Source: Planctomycetota bacterium (lineage in GTDB: Bacteria > Planctomycetota > J058). Taken from it: 64,000 nucleotides of DNA. A program made the translations under genes and the position numbers. The stretch is taken from the NCBI GenBank assembly GCA_023954375.1, contig JAMLIC010000004.1, forward strand, positions 296,338 through 360,337. Reading direction: 5' to 3'. Positions 57,352-64,000 of the stretch are shown in pieces (position 1 is the stretch's first letter; each line of letters starts with the position of its first letter). The notes below the pieces were generated by a model. That model was not told where the DNA came from. It saw only the letters and a list, made by a program, of their open reading frames with translations, and made no database searches.

Positions 57352-59763
57352 ATGCAGTGGGTGCGCTGGCTCCGTGACGTGGGCGCAGGTGACGTGGGCG
57401 AGGTCGGCGGCAAGAACGCGTCGCTCGGGGAGATGCTCCGGGCGCTCACCGGGCTGGGCGTCGCCGTCCCCGACGGGTTCGCGGTGACCGCCGGCGGCTA
57501 CCGCGCCTTCCTCGCCGCGAGCGGCCTCGAGGAGCGGATCGCGGCCGCCCTGCGCGGCGGCGACGACCTCCACGCCAAGAGCGAGGCGATCCGGACGCTC
57601 ATCCTCCGGGCCCCCTTGCCGGACGCCCTCGCCGCCGAGGTGACCGCCGCCTACCGCGACCTCTGCGGCGACGGGCCCGACCTGCACGTGGCGGTGCGCT
57701 CGTCGGCGACCGCCGAGGACCTGCCGAACGCCAGCTTCGCCGGTCAGCAGGAGTCCTACCTCTACGTCCAGGGCGAGGCGGACCTGCTCGACAAGGTGAA
57801 GCGCTGCTTCGCGAGCCTGTTCACGCCCCGCGCGATCAACTACCGCGAGGACATGGGCTTCGCCCACGAGGCCGTGGCCCTCTCCGTGGGCGTGCAGCGC
57901 ATGGTCCGCGCCGACGCGGCGGCGTCGGGCGTGAGCTTCACGCTCGACCCCGAGAGCGGGCACCCGGACATCGTCTACATCACCTCGGCCTACGGCCTGG
58001 GCGAGAACGTCGTCCAGGGGCGCGTCGACCCCGACGCCTACTGGGTGCACAAGCCGACGCTCGCCCGCGGGCACCGGCCGGTGTTCCGCCGCAAGGTCGG
58101 CAAGAAGGAGCTGCGGCTCGTCTACGACCCCGTGGGGCATCGCCTCAGCAACCTGCCGGTCCCCGAGCCCGAGCGGGCCGCCGAGTCCCTCACCGAGGAC
58201 GAGGCGCTGACGCTCGCCCGCTGGGCCGTGACGATCGAGGACCACTACGCCGGTCGCCGCGGCGAGGCCTGCCCCATGGACATCGAGTGGGCCAAGGACG
58301 GCGTCACGGGCGAGCTGTTCATCGTCCAGGCCCGGCCCGAGACGGTGCACAGCCAGCGGCAGGGCCCGACCATGCGCATCTACCGGCTCGGGGGCCGCGG
58401 CGAGGTGCTCGCGCAGGGCCTGGCGGTCGGGGACCGGATCGCGGCCGGCGCGGCGCGCGTGATCCGCGATCCGCGGCAGATGAAGCAGTTCCGCCCCGGC
58501 GAGGTCCTCGTGACCGAGGCGACCGACCCCGACTGGGAGCCGATCATGAAGACGGCCGCGGCGATCGTCACCGAGCGCGGCGGGCGCACCTCGCACGCGG
58601 CGATCGTCGCCCGCGAGCTGGGCATCCCGGCGATCGTCGGCGCCGCCGACGTCTGCGACCTCCTGCCGGCCGGGCAGGAGGTGACCGTCGTCTGCGCCGA
58701 GGGCGAGACCGGCCTGATCATGAAGGGCGCCCTGCCCTTCGAGGTCGAGGAGGTCGACGCCTCGGCGCTGGGCCGCCCGCGCACCCGGATCCTGATGAAC
58801 ATCGGCGACCCGGAGCGGGCGCTGGGCCTGGCCCGGCTCCCCTGCGACGGCGTGGGCCTGGCCCGCATGGAGTTCGTCTTCGCCAGCTGGGTCAAGGTCC
58901 ACCCGCTCGCGCTCACGCGCTACGACCAGCTGCCGGCGGCGGTCCAGCGCGAGGTCGACGCGCTCACGGCCGGCTACGAGGACCGCACGGCCTACCTGGT
59001 CGACCGGCTCGCCCAGGGGATCGGCACGCTCGCGGCGGCCTTCTGGCCGCGCTCGGTCCTCCTGCGCTTCTCCGACTTCAAGACCAACGAGTACGCCCAC
59101 CTGCTCGGCGGCGAGCAGTTCGAGCCGCGCGAGGAGAACCCGATGCTCGGCTGGCGCGGCGCCAGCCGCTACTACCACCCTGGCTACAAGGAGGGCTTCC
59201 TCCTCGAGTGCGCCGCGGTGCGGCGCGTGCGCGAGGCGTTCGGCCTCACGAACCTCCAGGTCATGGTCCCCTTCTGCCGGACGCCGGCCGAGGGGCGGCG
59301 GGTGCTCGCCGCCATGCGCGAGGCGGGCCTGGTCCAGGGCGAGCGCGGCCTCGAGGTGTGGGTCATGGCCGAGCTCCCCTCGAACGTGCTCCAGGCGCGC
59401 GAGTTCGCCGCGGTGTTCGACGGCTTCTCGATCGGCTCGAACGACCTGACCCAGCTCGTCCTCGGCGTCGACCGCGACTCGGAGCAGGTGGCCCCGCTGT
59501 TCGACGAGCGCGACGAGGCGGTGAAGCGGGCGATCGTCGCCCTGCTCCGCGAGGCGCACGCGGCCGGGCGGAGGGTGGGGATCTGCGGCCAGGCGCCGTC
59601 GGACCACCCCGACTTCGCCGCGTTCCTCGTGGCCCAGGGGATCGACTCGATCAGCCTGACCCCGGACGCGGTGCTCCGCGTCACGCGCGAGGTGCTCGAG
59701 GCGGAGGGGCCCGCCGCCGCCCCGGCCGCTCAGGAGCGGCGGGAGGTCGGCGCGCGACGGTAG
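57352..59763 (+). CDS. ppsA: Phosphoenolpyruvate synthase
   Basis: An 803-residue PEP synthase, full length. The N-terminal ATP-grasp begins GAGDVGEVGGKNASLGEML, with AVRSSATAEDLPNASFAGQQE. The swivelling domain has ERGGRTSHAAIVARELG with the phospho-His (about residue 415), and the PEP-binding barrel ends near VGICGQAPSDHPD with catalytic Cys745. It converts pyruvate, ATP and water to PEP, AMP and phosphate in gluconeogenesis. ATG 57352 follows a GAGGTG. It is divergent from hpf with a 189-base gap and no clear promoter. Confidence 0.96.
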   Translation: MQWVRWLRDVGAGDVGEVGGKNASLGEMLRALTGLGVAVPDGFAVTAGGYRAFLAASGLEERIAAALRGGDDLHAKSEAIRTLILRAPLPDALAAEVTAAYRDLCGDGPDLHVAVRSSATAEDLPNASFAGQQESYLYVQGEADLLDKVKRCFASLFTPRAINYREDMGFAHEAVALSVGVQRMVRADAAASGVSFTLDPESGHPDIVYITSAYGLGENVVQGRVDPDAYWVHKPTLARGHRPVFRRKVGKKELRLVYDPVGHRLSNLPVPEPERAAESLTEDEALTLARWAVTIEDHYAGRRGEACPMDIEWAKDGVTGELFIVQARPETVHSQRQGPTMRIYRLGGRGEVLAQGLAVGDRIAAGAARVIRDPRQMKQFRPGEVLVTEATDPDWEPIMKTAAAIVTERGGRTSHAAIVARELGIPAIVGAADVCDLLPAGQEVTVVCAEGETGLIMKGALPFEVEEVDASALGRPRTRILMNIGDPERALGLARLPCDGVGLARMEFVFASWVKVHPLALTRYDQLPAAVQREVDALTAGYEDRTAYLVDRLAQGIGTLAAAFWPRSVLLRFSDFKTNEYAHLLGGEQFEPREENPMLGWRGASRYYHPGYKEGFLLECAAVRRVREAFGLTNLQVMVPFCRTPAEGRRVLAAMREAGLVQGERGLEVWVMAELPSNVLQAREFAAVFDGFSIGSNDLTQLVLGVDRDSEQVAPLFDERDEAVKRAIVALLREAHAAGRRVGICGQAPSDHPDFAAFLVAQGIDSISLTPDAVLRVTREVLEAEGPAAAPAAQERREVGARR

Positions 59764-59814
59764 CGGCCGCCGGCCCGCTCGGCGCGAGGCGCGCGCGAGC
59801 GCCGTGAGTCGCGG

Positions 59815-60255
59815 TCAGTTGAGCCGCGGCGCCAGGCCTGCTGCGCGGGCCGCGCGGCGAGCGCGCGCCTCCTCGAAGAGCGGCTGGAGGCGGTCCATCA
59901 GCGCCGGCTTGACGACGTGGTGGTCGAAGCCGGCGGCGTGGAAGCGCCGCGTGTTCGCCTGGCCGGTGCGCCCGGTGAAGGCCACGAGGAGGGCGCCGCA
60001 CCCCTGCAGGCGCAGGCGCCGCGCCACCTCGCAGCCGTCGAGGTCGGGCAGCCCCACGTCTAGGAACACCACGTCCGGGTCGTGCTCCAGCGCGCACCCG
60101 AGCCCCCCGGCCGCGCTGCCCGCGACGCGGACCTCGTGCCCCAGGAGCAGGACGACCTGCGCCAGCGCGTCCGCGAGGTCCGCGTGGTCGTCGATGATCA
60201 GGATCCGGAGCCGCTCGCCTCGACCTTCCACCCCCGACCTCCCGCGTCCGAGCAT
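59815..60255 (-). CDS. Single-domain response regulator (CheY-like receiver)
   Basis: A 146-residue receiver: acidic pair IIDDHADL, phospho-acceptor Asp in VVFLDVGLPDLDG, Thr in VAFTGR and Lys in HHVVKPAL. There is no output domain, only a short basic C-terminal tail. The cognate kinase is not in the window. ATG 60255 is chosen, but an in-frame GTG at 60279 is possible. A palindromic site lies 70-90 bases upstream. Confidence 0.87.
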   Translation of the reverse strand: MLGRGRSGVEGRGERLRILIIDDHADLADALAQVVLLLGHEVRVAGSAAGGLGCALEHDPDVVFLDVGLPDLDGCEVARRLRLQGCGALLVAFTGRTGQANTRRFHAAGFDHHVVKPALMDRLQPLFEEARARRAARAAGLAPRLN

Positions 60256-60324
60256 CGCACGCGGCCTCAAAGAGTGCAAACTTGTAAGCGAAAGCGGGCG
60301 GGTGTGGTCGGATGAGGACGAACT

Positions 60325-60356
60325 CCGTGGAGAAGTTCTCCACGGCCGTGGAGAAC
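60325..60356. promoter_or_regulatory. Palindrome CCGTGGAGAA-G-TTCTCCACGG plus a third half-site (operator candidate)
   Basis: 60325-60334 and 60336-60345 are perfect reverse complements around one G, and 60346-60356 repeats the first half-site directly. It lies 70 bases upstream of the response-regulator start, in an unusually AT-rich gap (about 60280-60300 contains GCAAACTTGTAAGCGAAAG). Position and symmetry suit a repressor or activator dimer plus an extra half-site. Confidence 0.6.
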
Positions 60357-60394
60357 CTCGTGCGGCTCCCCTCGGCCGGGTGGGGCACAGCGAC

Positions 60395-61384
60395 TCAGGC
60401 GCGGCGTCGGTGCCACGTGTGCAGGAGCCGCACGTAGTCGGCGCGCTCGAGCGCCTGCGGGTTCGGGCAGCGCTCGCGGCTCATGCTCCCGCGGACGTCG
60501 GCGAGCGACGCGTGCCCGCGCTCCTCCAGCCACGCGCGCAGGCCGTCGAGCACGACGCCCAGGCGCTCGGGGCCGTGCAGCAGCAGGGCGGAGGTCATCT
60601 GCACGGCGTGCGCGCCGGCCAGGACGGCCTTGACCGCGTCGAGGGGCCCGTGGACGCCCCCGCTGCAGGCCAGCGAGCAGTCCACGAGCGGGGAGAGCAC
60701 CGCCAGCCAGCGCACGCGGAGGGGCAGCTCGGAGGGGTCCGAGAGCTGGAGCGACGGCACGACCTCGAGGGCCTGCACGTCGATGTCCGGCTGGTAGAAG
60801 CGGTTGAAGAGGACGAGCCCGGCCGCCCCGCGGTCGACCAGCGCGCGCGCCAGGTGCGGGAGCGCCGAGTGGTAGGGGCCGAGCTTCACGGCGATCGGCA
60901 GCGTCACCTGCCCGCGGACGGCCGCGAGCAGGTCGAGCAGGCGCTGCTCGACGGCCGCCGCGCACTCGAACGGGTCCGTCGCCATGTGGTAGGCGTTGAG
61001 CTCGAGCGCGTCGGCGCCGGCCGCCTCGATCCAGCGGGCGTACTCCAGCCACCGCGCGTCCTCGCTCGTCCCGTTGATCGACGCGATCACGGGGACGGTG
61101 ACCGCGGCCTTCAGGCGGCGCAGCTGCTCGAGGTACTCGTGCGGGCCGAGCTGGAACCCGGCCGGCGCGCGCGGCGCGCCGCCGCCCGCGAGGCCCTCGA
61201 GCTCGCGGAGCAGGGCCACCTCGGCGCGCGTGACCTGCTCCTCGAACAGCGAGCGCATGACGAGCGCGGCGGCGCCGGCGTCCTCGAGGCGCCGGGCGGT
61301 GTCGAGGTCGTCGCACAGCGGACCCGCGCCCGGCATGAGCGGGTTGCGGAGCGTCAGGCCCAGGTAGGGCGTCGAGAGGTCCAC
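60395..61384 (-). CDS. Dihydroorotate dehydrogenase-like FMN protein
   Basis: A 329-residue DHOD-fold protein (YLGLTLRNPLMPGAGPLCDDLD, ALELNAYHMATDPFE, LPIAVKLGPYHSALPHLARAL in part, VDCSLACSGGVHGPLDAVKAVLAGAHAVQM in parts). It belongs to the dihydroorotate dehydrogenase-like group that often neighbours anaerobic or stress genes and whose substrate is unclear; a true pyrD role is not assured. GTG 61384 has GGAGG five bases upstream, so the longer Arg-rich N-terminus is discarded. It is divergent from selD. Confidence 0.85.
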   Translation of the reverse strand: MDLSTPYLGLTLRNPLMPGAGPLCDDLDTARRLEDAGAAALVMRSLFEEQVTRAEVALLRELEGLAGGGAPRAPAGFQLGPHEYLEQLRRLKAAVTVPVIASINGTSEDARWLEYARWIEAAGADALELNAYHMATDPFECAAAVEQRLLDLLAAVRGQVTLPIAVKLGPYHSALPHLARALVDRGAAGLVLFNRFYQPDIDVQALEVVPSLQLSDPSELPLRVRWLAVLSPLVDCSLACSGGVHGPLDAVKAVLAGAHAVQMTSALLLHGPERLGVVLDGLRAWLEERGHASLADVRGSMSRERCPNPQALERADYVRLLHTWHRRRA

Positions 61385-61496
61385 CTTCTCCTCCTCGCTG
61401 CTCGACGCAGTGCGAGCGCCGTGCCGGCGCTTCGCCGGGCGACTTGGGGGCGGGCGGGCGTCGCGCCGCCGGGACGCGGTCACGGCGACGAGACGT

Positions 61497-61502
61497 TAGA
61501 CT
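61497..61502 (+). promoter_or_regulatory. -10 element (TAGACT) of selD
   Basis: TAGACT lies 33 bases before the ATG, followed by a GGAGGA ribosome site, a normal leadered arrangement in contrast to the leaderless genes. Confidence 0.5.
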
Positions 61503-61535
61503 CGCCGCTCCGGCCCGGGCACGGAGGAGAGCGAC

Positions 61536-62579
61536 ATGGGTGACGAGGTCCGCCTCACCGAGCACAGCCACGGCGCCGGCTGCGGCTGCAAGCTCTCGCC
61601 GGCGGTGCTGCAGGCGATCCTCGCCGGCGCCGGGGCCGGCGCCGGACCGGCCGACCCGCGCCTGATCGTCGGCACCGACACCCGCGACGACGCCGCCGTC
61701 TACGACCTCGGCGACGGCACGGGCGTGATCAGCACGACCGACTTCTTCATGCCGATCGTCGACGACCCGCTCGACTTCGGCCGCGTGGCCGCGACGAACG
61801 CGATCAGCGACGTCTACGCCATGGGCGGGACCCCGCTCCTGGCGATCGCCATCCTCGGCTGGCCGGTCAACGCCCTCCCCGCCGAGGTGGCGGGGCGCGT
61901 CCTCGAGGGCGGCCGGGCGGCGTGCCGCGGGGCGGGGATCGCGCTGGCCGGCGGCCACTCGATCGACGCGCCGGAGCCGATCTTCGGCCTGGCCGTCACC
62001 GGGCGCGTGCCGCTGGCCCACCTGAAGCGCAACTGCACCGCCGTCCCGGGGTGCGACCTGTGGCTCACCAAGCCGCTCGGGGTGGGGATCCTCACCACCG
62101 CCGAGAAGCGGCGCCTCCTGCGCCCCGAGCACCGCGGGGTGGCGCTCGAGGTGATGACCACGCTCAACCGCGTCGGCGCGCGCCTGGGGCCGATCGCCGG
62201 GGTGACGGCGCTCACCGACGTGACGGGCTTCGGCCTCCTGGGGCACCTCACGACCATGCTCGAGGGCAGCGGCGCGCGCGCCGAGGTGCGCGCCGCCGAC
62301 GTGCCGCTCCTGCCCGGCCTCGACCCCTACATCGAGCAGGAGTGCTGGCCGGGGGGGACCGACCGCAACTGGGACAGCTACGGCCACCTCGTCGGCCCCC
62401 TCGGCGAGCGGGACCGCGTGCTGCTCTGCGACCCGCAGACCTCGGGCGGCCTCCTGGCCGCCGTGCGCCCCGAGGCCGAGGCCGAGTTCCTGGCCGCCTG
62501 CCAGGCCGAGGGGGTCACGCCGGCGCGCATCGGCCGCGTCCTGCCGCCGGGGGAGGGGCCGCTCGTCACGGTGACGTGA
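61536..62579 (+). CDS. selD: Selenide, water dikinase
   Basis: A 347-residue SelD. The active segment [10 protein letters not shown] has Cys16 and Cys18, so this is the Cys-type, not the selenocysteine-type. The ATP-binding parts [33 protein letters not shown] (in part), [19 protein letters not shown] and VTGFGLLGH follow. It makes selenophosphate from selenide and ATP for selenoproteins or 2-selenouridine tRNA. No selA, selB, tRNA-Sec or obvious TGA-containing gene is in the window. The ATG follows GGAGGA. Confidence 0.96.
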   Translation: MGDEVRLTEHSHGAGCGCKLSPAVLQAILAGAGAGAGPADPRLIVGTDTRDDAAVYDLGDGTGVISTTDFFMPIVDDPLDFGRVAATNAISDVYAMGGTPLLAIAILGWPVNALPAEVAGRVLEGGRAACRGAGIALAGGHSIDAPEPIFGLAVTGRVPLAHLKRNCTAVPGCDLWLTKPLGVGILTTAEKRRLLRPEHRGVALEVMTTLNRVGARLGPIAGVTALTDVTGFGLLGHLTTMLEGSGARAEVRAADVPLLPGLDPYIEQECWPGGTDRNWDSYGHLVGPLGERDRVLLCDPQTSGGLLAAVRPEAEAEFLAACQAEGVTPARIGRVLPPGEGPLVTVT

Positions 62580-62662
62580 GCGGTGCGGGTCGGCCATCTT
62601 CGGTCGGCTGGGAGGCTCGCGCATGGCGCGCGGCTTGCTAACTGACGGGTGTGGAGAGCGCC

Positions 62663-63448
62663 ATGTTCCAGAAGGTCCTCGTCCCCCTCGACGGCTCGCG
62701 CCTGGCCGCCCGGATCCTGGGTCCCGTGCGGCGCCTGCTCGGCACCGGGGGGCAGCTCACCCTCCTGCGCGTGGTCGAGCCCCGGAGCGAGGCCGAGCAC
62801 GACCGCACCCCGGCCGTCGAGGCGGCGATCAAGGCGCAGCTGGTGCAGGCGCGCGAGGCGATCGGCGACGGGGTGCAGGTCGAGGCGCAGGTCCTGCGCG
62901 GCGACCCGGCCGACGAGATCGTGCGCTACGCCCGCGACGCCGAGCAGGACCTCGTGGCCATGTCCACCCACGGGCGCACCGGCGTCGAGCGCTGGGTGCG
63001 CGGGAGCGTGGCCGAGCGCGTCCTCCGGGCCTGCGAGGCGCCGCTCCTCCTGTGCAACCCGTTCGCCCTCGAGCCCCGCGACCGGGGGCCGTTCGAGCGG
63101 GTCCTCGTGCCGCTCGACGGCTCGGAGACCTCGGCCCGGATCGTGCCGGTCGTCGAGCGCGTCGCGCGCGCGCACGGCTCCCAGGTGACGCTCCTGCGGG
63201 TCGAGCCCATGATCATCAGCGAGGTCCCCTCGCCGATCGTCAGCGGGAGCATCTGGGACCCCGCCCCGCTCGAGGCGAGCCTCGAGCCGCAGCGCGAGGC
63301 GCTGGCCGCGGCCGGCGTGCAGGTCGAGGCGCGCGCCGCCTACGGCGTCGTCGCGGCCGAGGTCCTGCGCGCGGCGCGCGAGGCGGACCTGCTGGCCATG
63401 ACCACGCACGGCCGCTCGGGCGTGTCGCGCTGGTGGTTCGGGTCGGTG
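62663..63448 (+). CDS. Double UspA-domain protein, C-terminus broken by sequence junction
   Basis: About 262 codons of good UspA sequence. The first domain starts FQKVLVPLDGSRLAARI and ends STHGRTGVERWVRGSVAERVLRACEAPLLL. The second starts FERVLVPLDGSETSARI and reaches TTHGRSGVSRWWFGSV, where an AE(R/K)VL...PLLVV end is expected. Instead the sequence passes into G/C homopolymers, and the frame stays open to the window end through unrelated sequence. So the last 25 residues or so are missing, probably by misassembly rather than mutation. GGAG precedes ATG 62663. Confidence 0.85.
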
Positions 63449-63490
63449 GGGGGGCCCGGGGGGCCCCCCCCCCCTTGGGGGGGGGGGCCC
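63449..63490. other. G/C homopolymer junction, probable misassembly
   Basis: Runs of 7 G, 3 C, 6 G, 11 C, 2 T, 11 G and 3 C follow each other without other sequence. UspA sequence ends exactly here and differently composed sequence starts after it. Confidence 0.75.
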
Positions 63491-63550
63491 AACGCCAGTC
63501 CTGCTCCGAGCGATGGAGGGAATCGCCCGGGCAGCGGGTGGGAACTCGGC

Positions 63551-64000
63551 TCAGCTGCCCTCGTTCGGTTCCTCCTCGGCACCGTCGTCGTCGGCCTCCG
63601 GAGCCTCGTCGCGGGAATCGCGGTCGTCATCGACCCCGTTTACCCGGTCAGTGGTGCGGGTCTCGAGTTCGGCCAGCTTCTCGTCGGCCTCCTCCTGGGT
63701 CAGGTCGCCGTCGGCCACCTTCTCCTGGATGCGCTCGGTCTGGGCCGCGACCATCGAGTCGATCACGTCATCGACCGCGACGCCGTTGGCCTCGGCGACC
63801 TCGGCGATGGTCTGGCCACCGTCGAGGGCCTCGCGCAGCTCGGACTCGTCGATGCCGATCGCTGCTGCGGCCTCCTCGAGATTGCAGCCGCCACGGTGAC
63901 CGCGGCGGCCCCGCTCAGGTGCGTCGGGGTCCTCGACCTCGTCGTCCTGCACCTGAACGAGGTCGTTCTGGGTATCGAACGCCGGGGCCTCGCTGGTCTG
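63551..64000 (-). CDS. Partial actinobacterial-type acidic protein (start outside window)
   Basis: The frame is open to the right edge, so the start is missing. The visible 149 residues are very acidic. A helix-turn-like unit, AAAAIGIDESELREALDGGQ, leads to TIAEVAEANGVAVDDVIDSM and the coil RIQEKVADGDLTQEEADEKL. This resembles small secreted or membrane-associated proteins common in Actinomycetota. Codon use is less extreme than in the rest of the window. It is probably not from the same genome. Confidence 0.6.
   Translation of the reverse strand, partial: QTSEAPAFDTQNDLVQVQDDEVEDPDAPERGRRGHRGGCNLEEAAAAIGIDESELREALDGGQTIAEVAEANGVAVDDVIDSMVAAQTERIQEKVADGDLTQEEADEKLAELETRTTDRVNGVDDDRDSRDEAPEADDDGAEEEPNEGS

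Noticed and set aside
62663..64000. Usp gene fused in frame to a long C-terminal extension
   Set aside because: The frame does stay open to the edge, but after 63448 it reads homopolymers and then the antisense of another gene, so the fusion is not real.

Overview
The window is about 74% GC and densely coding, with roughly 59 protein genes and very short gaps. GTG starts are frequent, and many neighbouring genes overlap by 4 bases (GTGA or ATGA). Several features suggest a deep-branching high-GC environmental bacterium: RING/zinc-ribbon membrane proteins with a CPTLGC signature, Ser/Thr kinases, FHA and DUF4388 proteins, STN-type repeats, a hopanoid-type epimerase (HpnA) and a class II photolyase. 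I favour Planctomycetota; Myxococcota or another phylum with large genomes is possible. No 16S, tRNA or ribosomal protein marker is present to settle it. No CRISPR array, insertion sequence, tRNA or rRNA was seen.

Layout. 0-4 kb: end of a WD40-type protein, a zinc-finger membrane protein and an M48 protease. 4-7 kb: a coupled AMP phosphorylase / PRPP synthase pair and a haem lipoprotein. 7-11.8 kb: a predicted secreted methyltransferase, LOG and GNAT proteins, then an RNA-repair pair (RNA ligase plus HD-Pnk) with a methyltransferase upstream. 11.9-21.4 kb: RING membrane protein, STN-repeat protein, HpnA, and a signalling operon (kinase-receiver-pseudokinase; zinc ribbon-FHA-DUF4388; small zinc-ribbon membrane protein). 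21.4-28.8 kb: amidohydrolase, DUF1015-SerC operon, exported proteins, EboE, peroxiredoxin. 29-32.4 kb: a coupled PhnD-like / TusA-diiron pair and an acyl-CoA dehydrogenase, each followed by a copy of a 120-bp structured repeat. 32.5-39.4 kb: GspE-N-like protein, then an FHA/double-DUF4123 protein, a large unknown protein and an OmpA/peptidoglycan-binding protein, which looks like a contractile-injection cargo locus. 39.5-48.4 kb: ACP-AMP ligase-PlsC fusion, a three-gene RING-TM-pseudopilin operon, a lipid-type protein, Rrf2 regulator, fatty-acyl-AMP ligase, ACP and CoaD. 48.4-56 kb: divergent argininosuccinate-synthase homologue, a repeat-rich gap, XthA, PCD, cardiolipin synthase, FHA, CBS, photolyase. 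56-63.4 kb: CBS, HPF, PEP synthase, response regulator, DHOD-like, SelD and a UspA protein, a stress/dormancy-flavoured cluster.

At about 63.45-63.49 kb the UspA gene runs into G/C homopolymers. The last 500 bases carry a gene with different composition and an actinobacterial look, so the window end is probably a misassembly.

At least nine genes have a TAnnnT hexamer ending 6-7 bases before the start codon, which indicates widespread leaderless transcription. This single regularity was used to fix several starts.
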